A stretch of DNA of 64,000 nucleotides from Dipodascopsis uninucleata var. uninucleata (lineage: Eukaryota > Ascomycota > Lipomycetes > Lipomycetales > Lipomycetaceae): positions 372,001-436,000 of the forward strand of contig JAJLTO010000015.1 of assembly GCA_030568195.1 (NCBI GenBank), read 5' to 3'. The number at the start of each line of letters is the position of its first letter. Position 1 is the first letter of the stretch. The notes below the pieces were generated by a model. That model had not been told where the DNA came from, did not search any database, and saw only the letters and a list, made by a program, of their open reading frames with translations. Position numbers and translations under genes: made by a program. Positions 18,123 to 28,400 of this stretch are shown here, piece after piece.

Positions 18123-20391
18123 CTTCTATATTTTTATAGTATCGAGTCAGTGTTTTAAGATCTATGTATTTATCTTCCTTAAGACACGAAATGACCTTTA
18201 TATATCGTCGCTCTACGGCGTTCTGCGACCATTGCTGGCATTGCGTGCTGACAGCCAAGTTTTGTTTTTTTCGATATTATCGTCATGAGAGGTCAGCATT
18301 GAGTTTCTGTCTTGGCTATTTCTTTTTAAAATGTACACTCATGAGATAATTTTTTTGCTACTTTTTACTCTTTGTAATAGCCTCAGATTGTTAAGGTAAG
18401 AGTAAAGTGTGGGACTCTGATTATCGAGAGTTTTTGCGTAGTTGTAGTGAGATGCCCCTCCGAGCACGTAATTCAGCTGGCGGATTTCAATATTTGCAAA
18501 CACTATTATTCTTTATTGTCCCAATTACTAGGCTATGAAGGTAATATCCTTTTTTCAACCAGTACATAGACCATCATCACAAGCCATTTTGCCAGTCGAC
18601 TATAAAATGCCATTCAGGTTGGTCTTTCTATTTATAAAAATAACAAGGTTTCAGAAAGTGTTAACGGAGGCAATGCTATGTCCTATCAAATTCTTGATTA
18701 TTGCAGGAGGTCCAGAGATTGTGCCCAAACTTCACAGTAGATTTCAAGCATGCGCAACGTGTTTTGTAAGCGATCTCTTGGTATATTAGAGTCGCTAATA
18801 TGAAACATGCTGGCATTGACGTGTTCATTGGTGAGAGCGCAAAATTTATACGACTTGAGAGTCTTCTACCACTTTTGGTGTCGAGTGACCATGGTAAAGC
18901 TGAGACTAGACTTCATGGCATCTACGCATCTCACAAGTCCGCCTGAGAGCTAAAAGACTATCCTCCGTGAGCCTATCTAATAACAGATGCAAATTGAAGG
19001 AATGTATACTCGTGAGCGAGGATACATGAAAATGCTTTTATGACTAATAAAAAGCAGACTAGCATGGACACTTCCAATATGGTATATCATTCAATTTGAA
19101 CTGTAATTCTATCTGTAGGATTTTCACACAAGTGTACTGAAGCCCACAAAACACTTATCCGCACTCTATCTTTCGTGTAAACACGAAGCAATCAGACATC
19201 AAATTATAAATATAAAAACTAATAGACGTGATAGCTCGAGACAGCACTATGAAATATTGCTGTATTAATTAGCACACATGCTCTCGTGGAAAGAACACCA
19301 GTATCGAGCAATTGAGCCACACAGCTCAATGTACAATGACTATGAGCCAATAAATGTAGTTAGCGTTACTTTATTTAAGCTAATAGTGAGTACCACATGT
19401 TCAAATCTTCTCTATTTACATTCCCTGGTTCCTGGTTTGAAGCTCATGGCCACAGTGCTCCACTTAAAGTTTAAAGACATTGGGACATTAATATTATCGC
19501 TGAACAATGGCAATATAGCAATAATAATAGTTTTGATAGAGGATAGACCAGTTAAGCACAAGCCTTCATCTAACAACGCGATTACATTGTGAAAACTGCC
19601 TTAAGGTGGGCATCAGAAAAGGACAAACTGCTATCGCATACTGATATTCTATTTTATAACTCCATTTGTATAGTAAGTATCTGTATTGGTATTATGACTA
19701 TAACTGTACCCACATATCTGGTAAATAAGTAAAACGGAAGCCGCTGTATTAGCTATATTCTTTTATAACATTACCACTATCTAAGAGAATATTTCAAAAC
19801 CGTCAATAAGAAATTTCGTTAACTATTGTGGACGCATGGCTTGCGTAGAATTTGTACTTAAAATGTGTGTTAGATATATTTGTAGGTGATTATCAAGTAA
19901 CATAGTATGGCATGACGTCACTCACGTGATGTGATTAATGATCTGCAAATTATTGTAAAGAATCATAAATAATGAGAACATTGTCCTTATATGTATATTC
20001 TAGCCATGCACATGGACATGGCAGCCGAGATGAAAAATTTTTCTTGCTTTGCATTCTTTATAAAGTATTTTTTAGTTGCATAAGTTATTAGATACAATAC
20101 CTTTAGTGGCAGTGGTTGCCATTAGAGAACTGTGGCAAACCCAGTTGTGAACAAGAAATATGCGTGCAGTCGGTGTGATGGTGATCTTAGCACTAAACAG
20201 ATTCGACAAATTCAACAAACATCATGGAAGAGCGTTAATAAAAAATTAATTCACGTGGATGAGCAGAGAAAGCCATTGATTGCCGTAATATAAAAGGTCA
20301 GCACCTGCAGCGCAAGAGCACTTTGTTGTAGCCTCAATCTTTATATAGTTCTTATTTCGACGGTTCATATATATATATATATATATACAAA
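18123..20391. other. Intergenic region, 2.3 kb
   Basis: AT-rich DNA between the Dal5-type gene and the secreted-protein gene. Open frames of 61-104 codons occur (such as 19278-19592) but show low-complexity, AT-driven composition and no family motif. The 3' end holds the promoter of the next gene, with an (AT) run at 20367-20387 directly before its ATG. Confidence 0.55.
20367..20387. repeat. (AT)n dinucleotide run in the 5' leader
   Basis: About ten AT units immediately upstream of the ATG at 20392. It could act as a TATA-like or leader element for the secreted-protein gene. Confidence 0.5.
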
Positions 20392-20922
20392 ATGAAAATC
20401 TTTAATATTTTCTTCTTCGTTGCTTTTGCGACTATAGGATTCCTGGGAAGAGTCTATTCCGATCCTCTTGTTGAGTTAACTGCTTTCGCTCCGGGAGCTC
20501 AGATTGACAACTACAAATTGAGCTCCATCCATGAAGGTGCTGGAATCAACTACTTTTTTTTGTACAACTCTTCAAATGGCCAGGTCTTAAACTACAATGA
20601 GACAGGACAACAATTGTGGGCTAATCTCTCCTCCTACATATACACAGTTGGTGTTATCTATAACGTATTATATCTCTCAGTTGTGAGTACTGCGGACAAA
20701 ATCACCTTTGCGAGCAATGGCACGTTGCTCCTTAATGGTACATCTGACGGGTTTTACGGTTGCAAAAACGTCAACGACCCTTACAACTACTCCAGTCAAT
20801 CTTACGAGGTTACTCATATTTCTCAAGATGAAAAGCCGCTTTCGACTGACTGCATTCCATTCACGATTGTTGGAAACCTCACTACTTCTAACGTCACGTC
20901 TTCTCATGGGTCTGGCTGGTAA
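20392..20922 (+). CDS. Small secreted N-glycosylated protein, cell-wall-like, function unknown
   Basis: 176 residues. A clear signal peptide (MKIFNIFFFVAFATIGFLG, cleavage near residue 24) is followed by a beta-rich ectodomain with about eight N-glycosylation sequons (NSS, NET, NLS, NGT twice, NYS, NLT, NVT) and a Cys pair (GFYGC and DCIPF). The DGFYGCKNVNDPYNYSS segment reminds me of small fungal cell-wall or surface proteins, but I cannot name the family. There is no GPI signal or C-terminal membrane segment: it ends in NVTSSHGSGW. That could mean a freely secreted protein or loss of a serine/threonine-rich tail; a splice to a further exon was considered but gives an immediate stop. It stands alone, with its own promoter, upstream of the tRNA pair. 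Confidence 0.75.
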   Translation: MKIFNIFFFVAFATIGFLGRVYSDPLVELTAFAPGAQIDNYKLSSIHEGAGINYFFLYNSSNGQVLNYNETGQQLWANLSSYIYTVGVIYNVLYLSVVSTADKITFASNGTLLLNGTSDGFYGCKNVNDPYNYSSQSYEVTHISQDEKPLSTDCIPFTIVGNLTTSNVTSSHGSGW

Positions 20923-21193
20923 ATTTAGTAATATAAGCTAAGTGTCTCAAAAGTCAATTCCAGATGGCGGAGCTTCTATGAGACCCAGCGGGTATCCTAA
21001 ATTAAGGGTATATGAATAGCTATAACAATGAATAATAAAAACGTATTAAATATAAATAAGATCATTCCATATTCTTTTATGACTGCTGAGTTATCAAATA
21101 CCTGATTCCAGTATGAATAGTATAATATTACCTCCTACAAGCATAACGATTGATAACCTTTATAGTTAATATGACAGATATTATCATATTTTT
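20923..21193. other. Short intergenic region before tRNA-Lys
   Basis: 271 bp, AT-rich, with no gene recognised. Confidence 0.5.
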
Positions 21194-21266
21194 ACCCTGC
21201 TAGCTCAATTGGCAGAGCGTGAGACTCTTAATCTCAAGGTTGGGGGTTCGAGACCCCCGTGGGGTG
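21194..21266 (+). tRNA. tRNA-Lys (anticodon CTT)
   Basis: A 73-nt cloverleaf without intron. The acceptor stem ACCCTGC pairs with GTGGGGT (with wobble pairs). The D arm begins TAGCTCAATTGGCAGAGC. The anticodon stem TGAGA/TCTCA encloses loop CTCTTAA with anticodon CTT at 21227-21229. The T arm is GGGGGTTCGAGACCCCC. A run of T residues, the Pol III terminator, follows at once from 21267. It decodes AAG. Confidence 0.96.
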
Positions 21267-21274
21267 TTTTTTTT
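21267..21274 (+). terminator. Pol III poly-T terminator of tRNA-Lys
   Basis: An uninterrupted T run directly after the tRNA discriminator base, the standard RNA polymerase III stop signal. Confidence 0.85.
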
Positions 21275-21417
21275 ATATATATAAAATACATTTACCCAAA
21301 TGTAATTTTTTTTTATCAAAAAATAAAAATCATACTCTCTGAAAGAAATATAATAAAATTAAAATATCAAATATATTTTCGAAAAAAAATATACATCAAT
21401 CAAGTTGACTTATTATT

Positions 21418-21489
21418 TGAACGGTAGGGGAATCGAACCCCTGTCATTTGCTTGGAAGGCAAATATGATAACCACTACACTAACCGTCC
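21418..21489 (-). tRNA. tRNA-Gly (anticodon TCC)
   Basis: On the minus strand a 72-nt cloverleaf: acceptor GGACGGT pairs with ACCGTTC, then TAGTGTAGTGGTTATCA, anticodon stem TTTGC/GCAAA around loop CTTCCAA (anticodon TCC), and T arm GGGGTTCGATTCCCC. It lacks an intron and closely follows the known yeast tRNA-Gly(TCC) layout. It converges on tRNA-Lys 151 bp away, with a T run (minus strand) near 21382-21389 as a plausible terminator. Confidence 0.96.
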
Positions 21490-21853
21490 CTAACCTTGTA
21501 ATGGTAGTAAAGCCTGCACATTTTGATGCATAATATTAGGGTTTTGTTAATATAGATTTGTAAACATAATCAAGAAAATGATTAATAATAAATTGTTAGT
21601 AACGCGCACCAGTGAATAGTAAGCAGATCAAAAAAAAAATTTGATAATCAAACTGTTGATTTATGAGCAGCGGCCGTACATTTCCGTTTCCGAACCATAG
21701 TTTTGCCAACTAGGATGCTTACGTGATCGCTGAATACCATATATAAATTCATTTTAGGACCCAGAGAGTGGTAAACTTGTAGCAGATACATATAGAAGCT
21801 GAAATTGGTTTTATAGTGGGAATTACGATATATACATTTCAATAAACGGAAGC
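21490..21853. other. Intergenic region, tRNA-Gly to SDR gene
   Basis: 364 bp that include the promoter of the SDR gene. No further feature was recognised. Confidence 0.5.
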
Positions 21854-22612
21854 ATGCCTGAAGGAAAGATTTACGTTATTACCGGTGCGTCTAGAGGCAT
21901 TGGTCTTGAATTGGCGCGAAACTTCTCAAGTAATGCGAGCAACACAGTTTACGCGGCGGTCCGCGATCCAGCGAAGGCTACTGATCTTAAGGACATCGCC
22001 ATTCAAAACAAAAATGTACGTATCCTGAATTACGATGCTTCAGATAAAGATGCTGGAAAGATGCTGGCTGTGGAAGTAGCGAAAACAACTTCCTATGTTG
22101 ATTTTGTCATTGCCAATGCTGGAATTAGTCAGTGGTCTGGTAAAATTCAGGATGCCCCATATGATCAAATCATTAATCATTTTGCTATCAATACCGTCGC
22201 ACCCTGGATGCTTTTGAGTGGCTTTATAGAATTACTTGAGAAGGGACCGACGAAGGCCTTTGTTACAATTAGTTCCAATGCTGGATCAATGGGCATAGTG
22301 GGTAACTTTGATCCTTTTTACCAAGGACCTTATTCGGTATCTAAAGCAGCAGTCAACATGTTTACCGTAGAAGCATACAATGAGCTTAAGGCTCGTGGAT
22401 TGAAGATCTGTGCTATTCACCCTGGTGCAGTAGATACTGATATGCTTAGAAATGCAGCTGAGGCAACAAAAGAACTTGACTTTGACTGGAGTACTTTAGA
22501 GATTTTATCTCCTGGAAAGAGCACAGGAGAAATAGTCAAGGTTCTCTCTAACTTAAAAACTGAGCAATGTGGACACTTGGTTAACTATGACGGCAACATC
22601 GTTCCATTCTGA
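21854..22612 (+). CDS. Short-chain dehydrogenase/reductase (SDR)
   Basis: 252 residues with classical SDR motifs: cofactor-binding TGASRGIG (10-17), the NAG motif in FVIANAG, an active-site Ser in VTISSNAG, and YSVSK giving the Tyr/Lys pair, followed by HPGAVDTDM. It should be a cytosolic NAD(P)-dependent carbonyl reductase or alcohol dehydrogenase. It resembles the carbonyl-reductase/sniffer-like and norsolorinic-acid-ketoreductase-like group, so the substrate cannot be assigned. The length is normal and no intron is needed. It is convergent with the OPT transporter (230 bp gap); no functional link to its neighbours is evident. Confidence 0.92.
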   Translation: MPEGKIYVITGASRGIGLELARNFSSNASNTVYAAVRDPAKATDLKDIAIQNKNVRILNYDASDKDAGKMLAVEVAKTTSYVDFVIANAGISQWSGKIQDAPYDQIINHFAINTVAPWMLLSGFIELLEKGPTKAFVTISSNAGSMGIVGNFDPFYQGPYSVSKAAVNMFTVEAYNELKARGLKICAIHPGAVDTDMLRNAAEATKELDFDWSTLEILSPGKSTGEIVKVLSNLKTEQCGHLVNYDGNIVPF

Positions 22613-22842
22613 AGGATTTTTTCTCTGGATTTGCGAAGTTACTATGCTTAAAATTTGCGCATCTTTATTTAGTTTACAGTTTTATGTGGCATACGCCACA
22701 TATGCGGCTAAATGCTTACATTAAATAAAGTTTAATTGTTTCACATCAATTCATATATGATTAAATCACACTACTTATGAACAGAGAAAGCAGAGACCAC
22801 GAAGTTTAACAAAAGTCCAACTAACTAGAAACCAAGTAGCAT
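22613..22842. other. Convergent 3' region SDR/OPT
   Basis: 230 bp, AT-rich, with a small perfect palindrome TGTGGCATACGCCACA near 22684-22699, a possible hairpin at the shared 3' end. Confidence 0.5.
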
Positions 22843-25422
22843 CTAATATGTTCCAGGCACTAATCCAAAACCTTCCTTTGGTATTGGGAGGATAGTACCC
22901 GATTTTGCACCATCAACACCTGCTCTGCTTACAGTATTTCCCCACCATTTCAAATTGACAGCCTTATAGTCAAAAGCAAAGTACACCACAACAGCGCTAA
23001 GCGCAATTCCAGAGGAGAAAGCAGCAGTTAGTACATAGTTGTACTTTGACCACCATGGCAAGTATCTCGACTTTAGATACCACATGAATAATAGAGAAGC
23101 ATAGAGACCAGTAGTAAAGTAGGATAAATTGTAGGTTTGGCCCCAAGTAGCAGCACCATTCGCAAGTAAGATCGGATGTGCATGCTTCATAAGTTTTGGG
23201 AAAAATCTTGTCATCAGAAAGAATGGAGGCACAACGAGCACTCCAATCAAAAAACTGTACTTAAGTTTAGGATAAAGCTTCGAAAACACTCGCTCCGGTC
23301 CGATAACACCAAAAATGACGCTGTCGGCCCAGATTGTCCTTGTTCCTGGACACGTGAATTTATCTTTCTGTGTTGTAGAGCAAAGATCTTTCATAGAATC
23401 CATTTGAAATAAAATTACACCTACTCCAACAAAACATTGGACGACAGTAGCTAGTAATTGTGCCCGAAAAGCTGCACGAGGTGGAATTTTCGAGTAATGT
23501 GCAAGCTTGAGATCACTAATAAAGTTATCTGCCTGATTGTCCGTATTGATACCTATTAAACGACACAAGAGGTTGGCATTACCATTTCCTGGAACCAGAT
23601 AGCCAGCGATAACGCTAGCCAGATTATTCATTCGTAATAAAAATCCTGTAAAGGCATAGATGAGAGTAACAGGAATAACCATTGAGAATGATATCAACAT
23701 GGTGACCACTATACTCCACCAGGGTGTTTGGGTTGGATATTGAGTCACTCCAAGCATGAACATTACAAATGAAGCTGAAAACAAAATCAAGTACCAATAA
23801 TCCGGAACTTCTTTATAGTTTCGCATCATTCTGGATATTGGATCATTATAGAGGTCGTAGACTGATTTGTTTCTTGCTCGAATTCCACGATAGAATTCTA
23901 TAAATGAGCTCTTGATCATTTTCCACTCTGTTATCAAAATGTATAGAAAGGTCATAGGATACATCATCAGAAATCCGCCAAGGTAAACAAGGTAGCCTGA
24001 CGATAAATATGGTGGCGAATAGCTTTGATACTTCTCTTCGTCGAGAAGATTATTCGTTAGCACTTTACTCACATTGAACTTTGTACCGTCATTAGCCCAG
24101 AGCTCATTAGAATTGATAGGCATATATGAACCCCAGGCATAATTTGTCCAGTACAAAGCAACAACCACAACTCCACCAAGTACCATCCCAATATAGTTGT
24201 TTACAGATGCAAAAACAGGAATGACTAGAGGGTTAAAATGATTAACAACTGCCCAGTCAAAAGTTGGCCATGGGTTTACGCCCATACCAAGAAAACTGCC
24301 GCAAATAATCGCAAGCTTTAAGTTATTTGGAGAAATCCAAGTGATCCAGTTGAAGTCACTCAATGCAGTAAACACGAAATCCGGAAAGAAGAAATAGACG
24401 AACATTCCAGCAAAGCAAATAAAGAAAAACTTATATCGCGAAATAATCCAACCATTGACGGGATTTTTTGGCTCGGGAACTAGTAGTGCACGGTTCAGCG
24501 CTAGTGTAGGTAGAATTGTCGGCCATATAGCCTTTGAAGGATAGATAACCCATCTCCTCAATACGCCTGCCCAACTAAAACCAATAACCAGAGCAGAGAG
24601 ATTCAATACAATGATGTAACCAGTGGATACCCAGCTCTCGTTATAGAATACAGGTAGCTTCTGGCTGAGTACATAATTCATGAAGTTAGAAGAGCCTGCA
24701 GCTACATTCACCATCAAAGTAGATAGCATCTGTTCCTTATAGGTCCAGGGCCCAGGATTAAGACTGATTCGTTTTCCGCGGACAGTAATACCCCAGTCGG
24801 GGAGAAGCTGAGAGGCTTTACCACATGGATAAAGTAAGAGCTGGATGGCGGTTGACTGAAGAGTAATACTGGGCTGACGCCAATTGAAAAACGAATTCAC
24901 GAAAGTCCCAAGAACTACCCAGATAAGACCCAAGGCATATGACCGTAAAGTTTCTACTGGAATAGTAGGGTCATCGTAGGGATCCACGACAGATCTAACT
25001 TCAGGATATGGAGAGAAACTGTCTATTAAAGTTGCCTCTACTCTAACAGCCATATCAAACTCTAGAGGACTCATCGTCTGTAGCGATGTTCCATCTATTA
25101 AAGCTTGAATCAAATCCATTGATGTTCCAGGAAAGTTCATGTCGTCTTTATGAATGTCGACTGCGTTCTTCAAAATTTGCATTCCTCTTTCTGGTGTCAT
25201 TTCAATTGCGCATGATAGTAAAAAATTCAAATGGCTCTGACCATCGTTCTCTTCTTGAGCAAACTCACCGAGCCTTGAGCGTAGCTGGTTCTGGAGAAGG
25301 TTCCTTTCTTCATCGGAAACAATTTCATTTACAGCAACAGAAGGAACTTTTTCCTTCTGATACTCATCGGCTGACGATAGATCACTGCTATTAGAGACCA
25401 CGAGATCTTCTATTTTCTCCAT
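22843..25422 (-). CDS. OPT-family oligopeptide transporter
   Basis: 859 residues from the ATG at 25422; the frame runs on to 25449 without another ATG. A hydrophilic N terminus of about 150 residues leads into SPYPEVRSVVDPYDDP and IPVETLRSYALGLIW, the standard entry to TM1 of yeast OPT proteins. The family signature SLNPGPWTYKEQ (NPG motif) is present, as is SKIPPRAAF (the KIPPR motif) in the C-terminal half, with 14-16 membrane segments overall. OPT proteins are proton-coupled plasma-membrane or vacuolar importers of tetra/pentapeptides, glutathione or metal-peptide chelates. It is a paralogue of the gene at 61651; the two align through the NPG and PSKAIWP regions. No intron is seen, in contrast to that paralogue. 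Confidence 0.94.
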   Translation of the reverse strand: MEKIEDLVVSNSSDLSSADEYQKEKVPSVAVNEIVSDEERNLLQNQLRSRLGEFAQEENDGQSHLNFLLSCAIEMTPERGMQILKNAVDIHKDDMNFPGTSMDLIQALIDGTSLQTMSPLEFDMAVRVEATLIDSFSPYPEVRSVVDPYDDPTIPVETLRSYALGLIWVVLGTFVNSFFNWRQPSITLQSTAIQLLLYPCGKASQLLPDWGITVRGKRISLNPGPWTYKEQMLSTLMVNVAAGSSNFMNYVLSQKLPVFYNESWVSTGYIIVLNLSALVIGFSWAGVLRRWVIYPSKAIWPTILPTLALNRALLVPEPKNPVNGWIISRYKFFFICFAGMFVYFFFPDFVFTALSDFNWITWISPNNLKLAIICGSFLGMGVNPWPTFDWAVVNHFNPLVIPVFASVNNYIGMVLGGVVVVALYWTNYAWGSYMPINSNELWANDGTKFNVSKVLTNNLLDEEKYQSYSPPYLSSGYLVYLGGFLMMYPMTFLYILITEWKMIKSSFIEFYRGIRARNKSVYDLYNDPISRMMRNYKEVPDYWYLILFSASFVMFMLGVTQYPTQTPWWSIVVTMLISFSMVIPVTLIYAFTGFLLRMNNLASVIAGYLVPGNGNANLLCRLIGINTDNQADNFISDLKLAHYSKIPPRAAFRAQLLATVVQCFVGVGVILFQMDSMKDLCSTTQKDKFTCPGTRTIWADSVIFGVIGPERVFSKLYPKLKYSFLIGVLVVPPFFLMTRFFPKLMKHAHPILLANGAATWGQTYNLSYFTTGLYASLLFMWYLKSRYLPWWSKYNYVLTAAFSSGIALSAVVVYFAFDYKAVNLKWWGNTVSRAGVDGAKSGTILPIPKEGFGLVPGTY

Positions 25423-28400
25423 ATTAGCTATGATAGTTGCCTGATACAAAATTGTGCTGCATCTTTCAAACGGAATTCAATCCATTCTTATACAGATTGA
25501 TATGACGGCTCATGGTTTCAAGTTACATGCACCAAGACGCAGAGAGACAGGTGCCAATAACATTGGATTCTCATATCCTGAATCATTAATAAATCAGAAG
25601 ATAGTACGCCAAAAAGTATAATGGTTCCAAGAAGCAAAATTAGTTCAATTTTTTGATGTAGTGCCACCGTTGGGCATGCTTTTTTGAGAGCTCGGAGGTG
25701 GCCAATGTAGATACGGCTACTTTTTAGACTCAAAAAATTAACTGGTCCGTGTACGTCTAAACTTAGGCGTAAACTATGAGATGCAAAGTTTATCATTGGC
25801 TTCTCGTTTGCTAGGGCAATCTATCTTGGATGGGTCAGTCCACGTAACTAAACCTGATTGATAAGCATTTTCGGCTCTTGGGCGCAGCCTAATTATTTAT
25901 CTTAACAGGAAATACAAGCTACTGATACTCAGATATGATGGCTTATAATATTGGCGTTTTTAAGCTGGATAGGCCGTTAGTGCATGGTGTCTCTTTCTAG
26001 CTGTCTTATACCGAGGCTTCAAGGGCTAGAATACGCCAACAAAAAGAGATATCTGCGTATCCTCCTAATGCGCGGATATCCCGAACAATGTGGTTATACC
26101 CTCACACACAATCATTTACTATCAAGTTATTTATTAGTCTGTACCAAGTGACGTTAATTCACGCATTGATATGATATACAAGCGGATTCTATTCTGAGCG
26201 TCAGCGACGAGTGAGAATTAAAGTGAAAAATTTCAGTTTATTCTGGTATATATCATTGCTAATTGTTTAGTAGAATCATAGTATCAAAGGAGCAATAAAG
26301 TATTATGCTTATCATAATGTTAACAGGCAATTATGTCTAATAATAACTACCTTCAACAGTATAATAACATTGATCCAAGTTATGATCCACTATGTTTTAA
26401 CATCTGTAAGTGACCGTAAGACGACAGCAAAGTTAGTATCGCTAATACCGATAGTATAAATTGACTATTATCAAAGAGTAATCATAAAAGTCAACCAAAA
26501 ACAAAAAAGCAAAGAAAAAAAGAATAAAGGAAAATAAGCTAATTAAGATATCCACATTTCGGGAATGCCAAACTACTGTCTACGGGTTCTTCAGAAATGG
26601 GTAGTCACAAAATAGAAGAAATACGACTTTCTTGCCATATATTTCTGGCAAGGACTGTTTTGAGAAATGTAAAAGATGTCGTCCTTCAGCCGATACTATA
26701 TTTTCTTTTTTATCCGCTCCCGCTAGTGGTCTAGCTGTAATATATTATACGTGTAGTAAATGAGAGTAGATCTCTAAACGAAGCTCTCGACGAGTACCAT
26801 CATCATTAACACGACAAAGTATCCACTCTAATCACACTGGACAGCTCTCATCCATCAGGCATTAGCTGTCTATACAAAGCCACACCTTCTAGCTCACTAG
26901 TAAACCGAGCACGCAATTCACGCCAAGCTTACTATTGCCTCTTTGTAGGGTATCATGTTGCTCATACACTTGGATAATCACCCTCTACTCTCAACATCGG
27001 AAGATCCATCCATCAAACGAGTAATTAGGAAGCTACCTAGTCACAATTATCATAAACTTCTAAATCGGAAATAGTTAACAGAGACTTTGCGTAAATGTGA
27101 CGTTCATCTTCGATTTAAGTGCTACGTCTAGAATATATCAGGGTGTGGATTTGTGAAGGTGACCAGAGGTTTGCTGCAGAATCTGTATACTGCAGAAGAG
27201 CAAAACTAAAACATCCCATTTCAATAGTCACATCAATTATGAAGTTATCCAGCCTCAAGGTGAAATTCTTTTTATTATTTCGTCTCCTGAGTATTCATAC
27301 AAGGATAATTGGCCTTGCGTTTGATTCTTCAAGCAAATTTGCTACTTGAAACTTGAGATGGCCGCTTACATGAATCTAGCGTACAACATAGATTATGATA
27401 ATAATTTCGGATTGTCCAATAAACTGGCTAAAAAATAGTAAGGAACAGGAAGAGTGATAAACTGTCCTGAAACCTGCACAGCCTCTGCTTCTATACCTAG
27501 ACTGAAGATGAATGTTTGACAATCTTAGTAGTCGCAGAAAGTCGAGCAATTTCGCTTGTATTCTGGAAGAGCTAGAAATGATTGTGCACTAGTCATGGCG
27601 CACTCGTATCATCAAAGATATCGCATTGCGACCTTATATTTTCTCCCCAGAGGCACTATGGGCTCAATGTCAAGTCCAACGCCTTTCTAACCTGCTATAA
27701 TCCATATATTGTTACACAAAAGTTACCAGACCGACCGTAAAAGAAGTACTGCGGAGTAGACATGATATACATTATACCATCAGATAGGTACACTTAATAC
27801 TGTACTTGGATTGGTATAAGTCAGCTCAATCAACAGTGTCAGTAAACTATCACAGTTGAAACATGGCTAGGGATAGTATAATATACATCTTTACTCTAGA
27901 CAAAGCCTACATATTGCACAAAACGCGTCACATAAATTCGATATGAAAGTAATTCTTATTTTATTCCTTACAGAGTATCCGACTCTTGAGTATTAATATA
28001 TAAGTAATCGACATATAAATATGCTCGCACACAAATATGCAACACAATAAGACGCGAATGCGTACATCTAGAAAATATAATAGAGTGTTGCCGTAATAAT
28101 CGGCTATCAAGGGAAGGCAGCTCAAGGCACTGAAAACTGAATGCAGTCCTACAGAGATAGACTTCTCAATGATTTAGGCGCTGATAGTTTAAATATAAAG
28201 CTCTCAGCGTCAGATTTGAAGTATTATCATCATTATAAATAACTGAAGTACAGGATATATTGTGACAGACAAGTCCGACCGTTTCTATGATATACTCATA
28301 AATGATGGGCAGGCAAGACGTGGATTGTTAATGTGAGGTTTAGAATAAAATTATCATCGACAGTGCTACAAACTCTGCTGTGAGCGTTCGAACATTAGGC

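Noticed and set aside
19278-19592. 104-codon open frame in the region before the secreted-protein gene
   Set aside because: Composition is AT-driven, without a domain or promoter logic. Judged a chance frame.
20919-20965. Possible extra intron and C-terminal exon for the secreted-protein gene
   Set aside because: Splicing GTAAAT to the nearest AG gives an immediate stop and no GPI-type tail, so the simple single-exon model is kept.
28380-28400. GTTCGAAC resembling a tRNA B box
   Set aside because: No A box at the right distance and no cloverleaf arms; not a tRNA gene.
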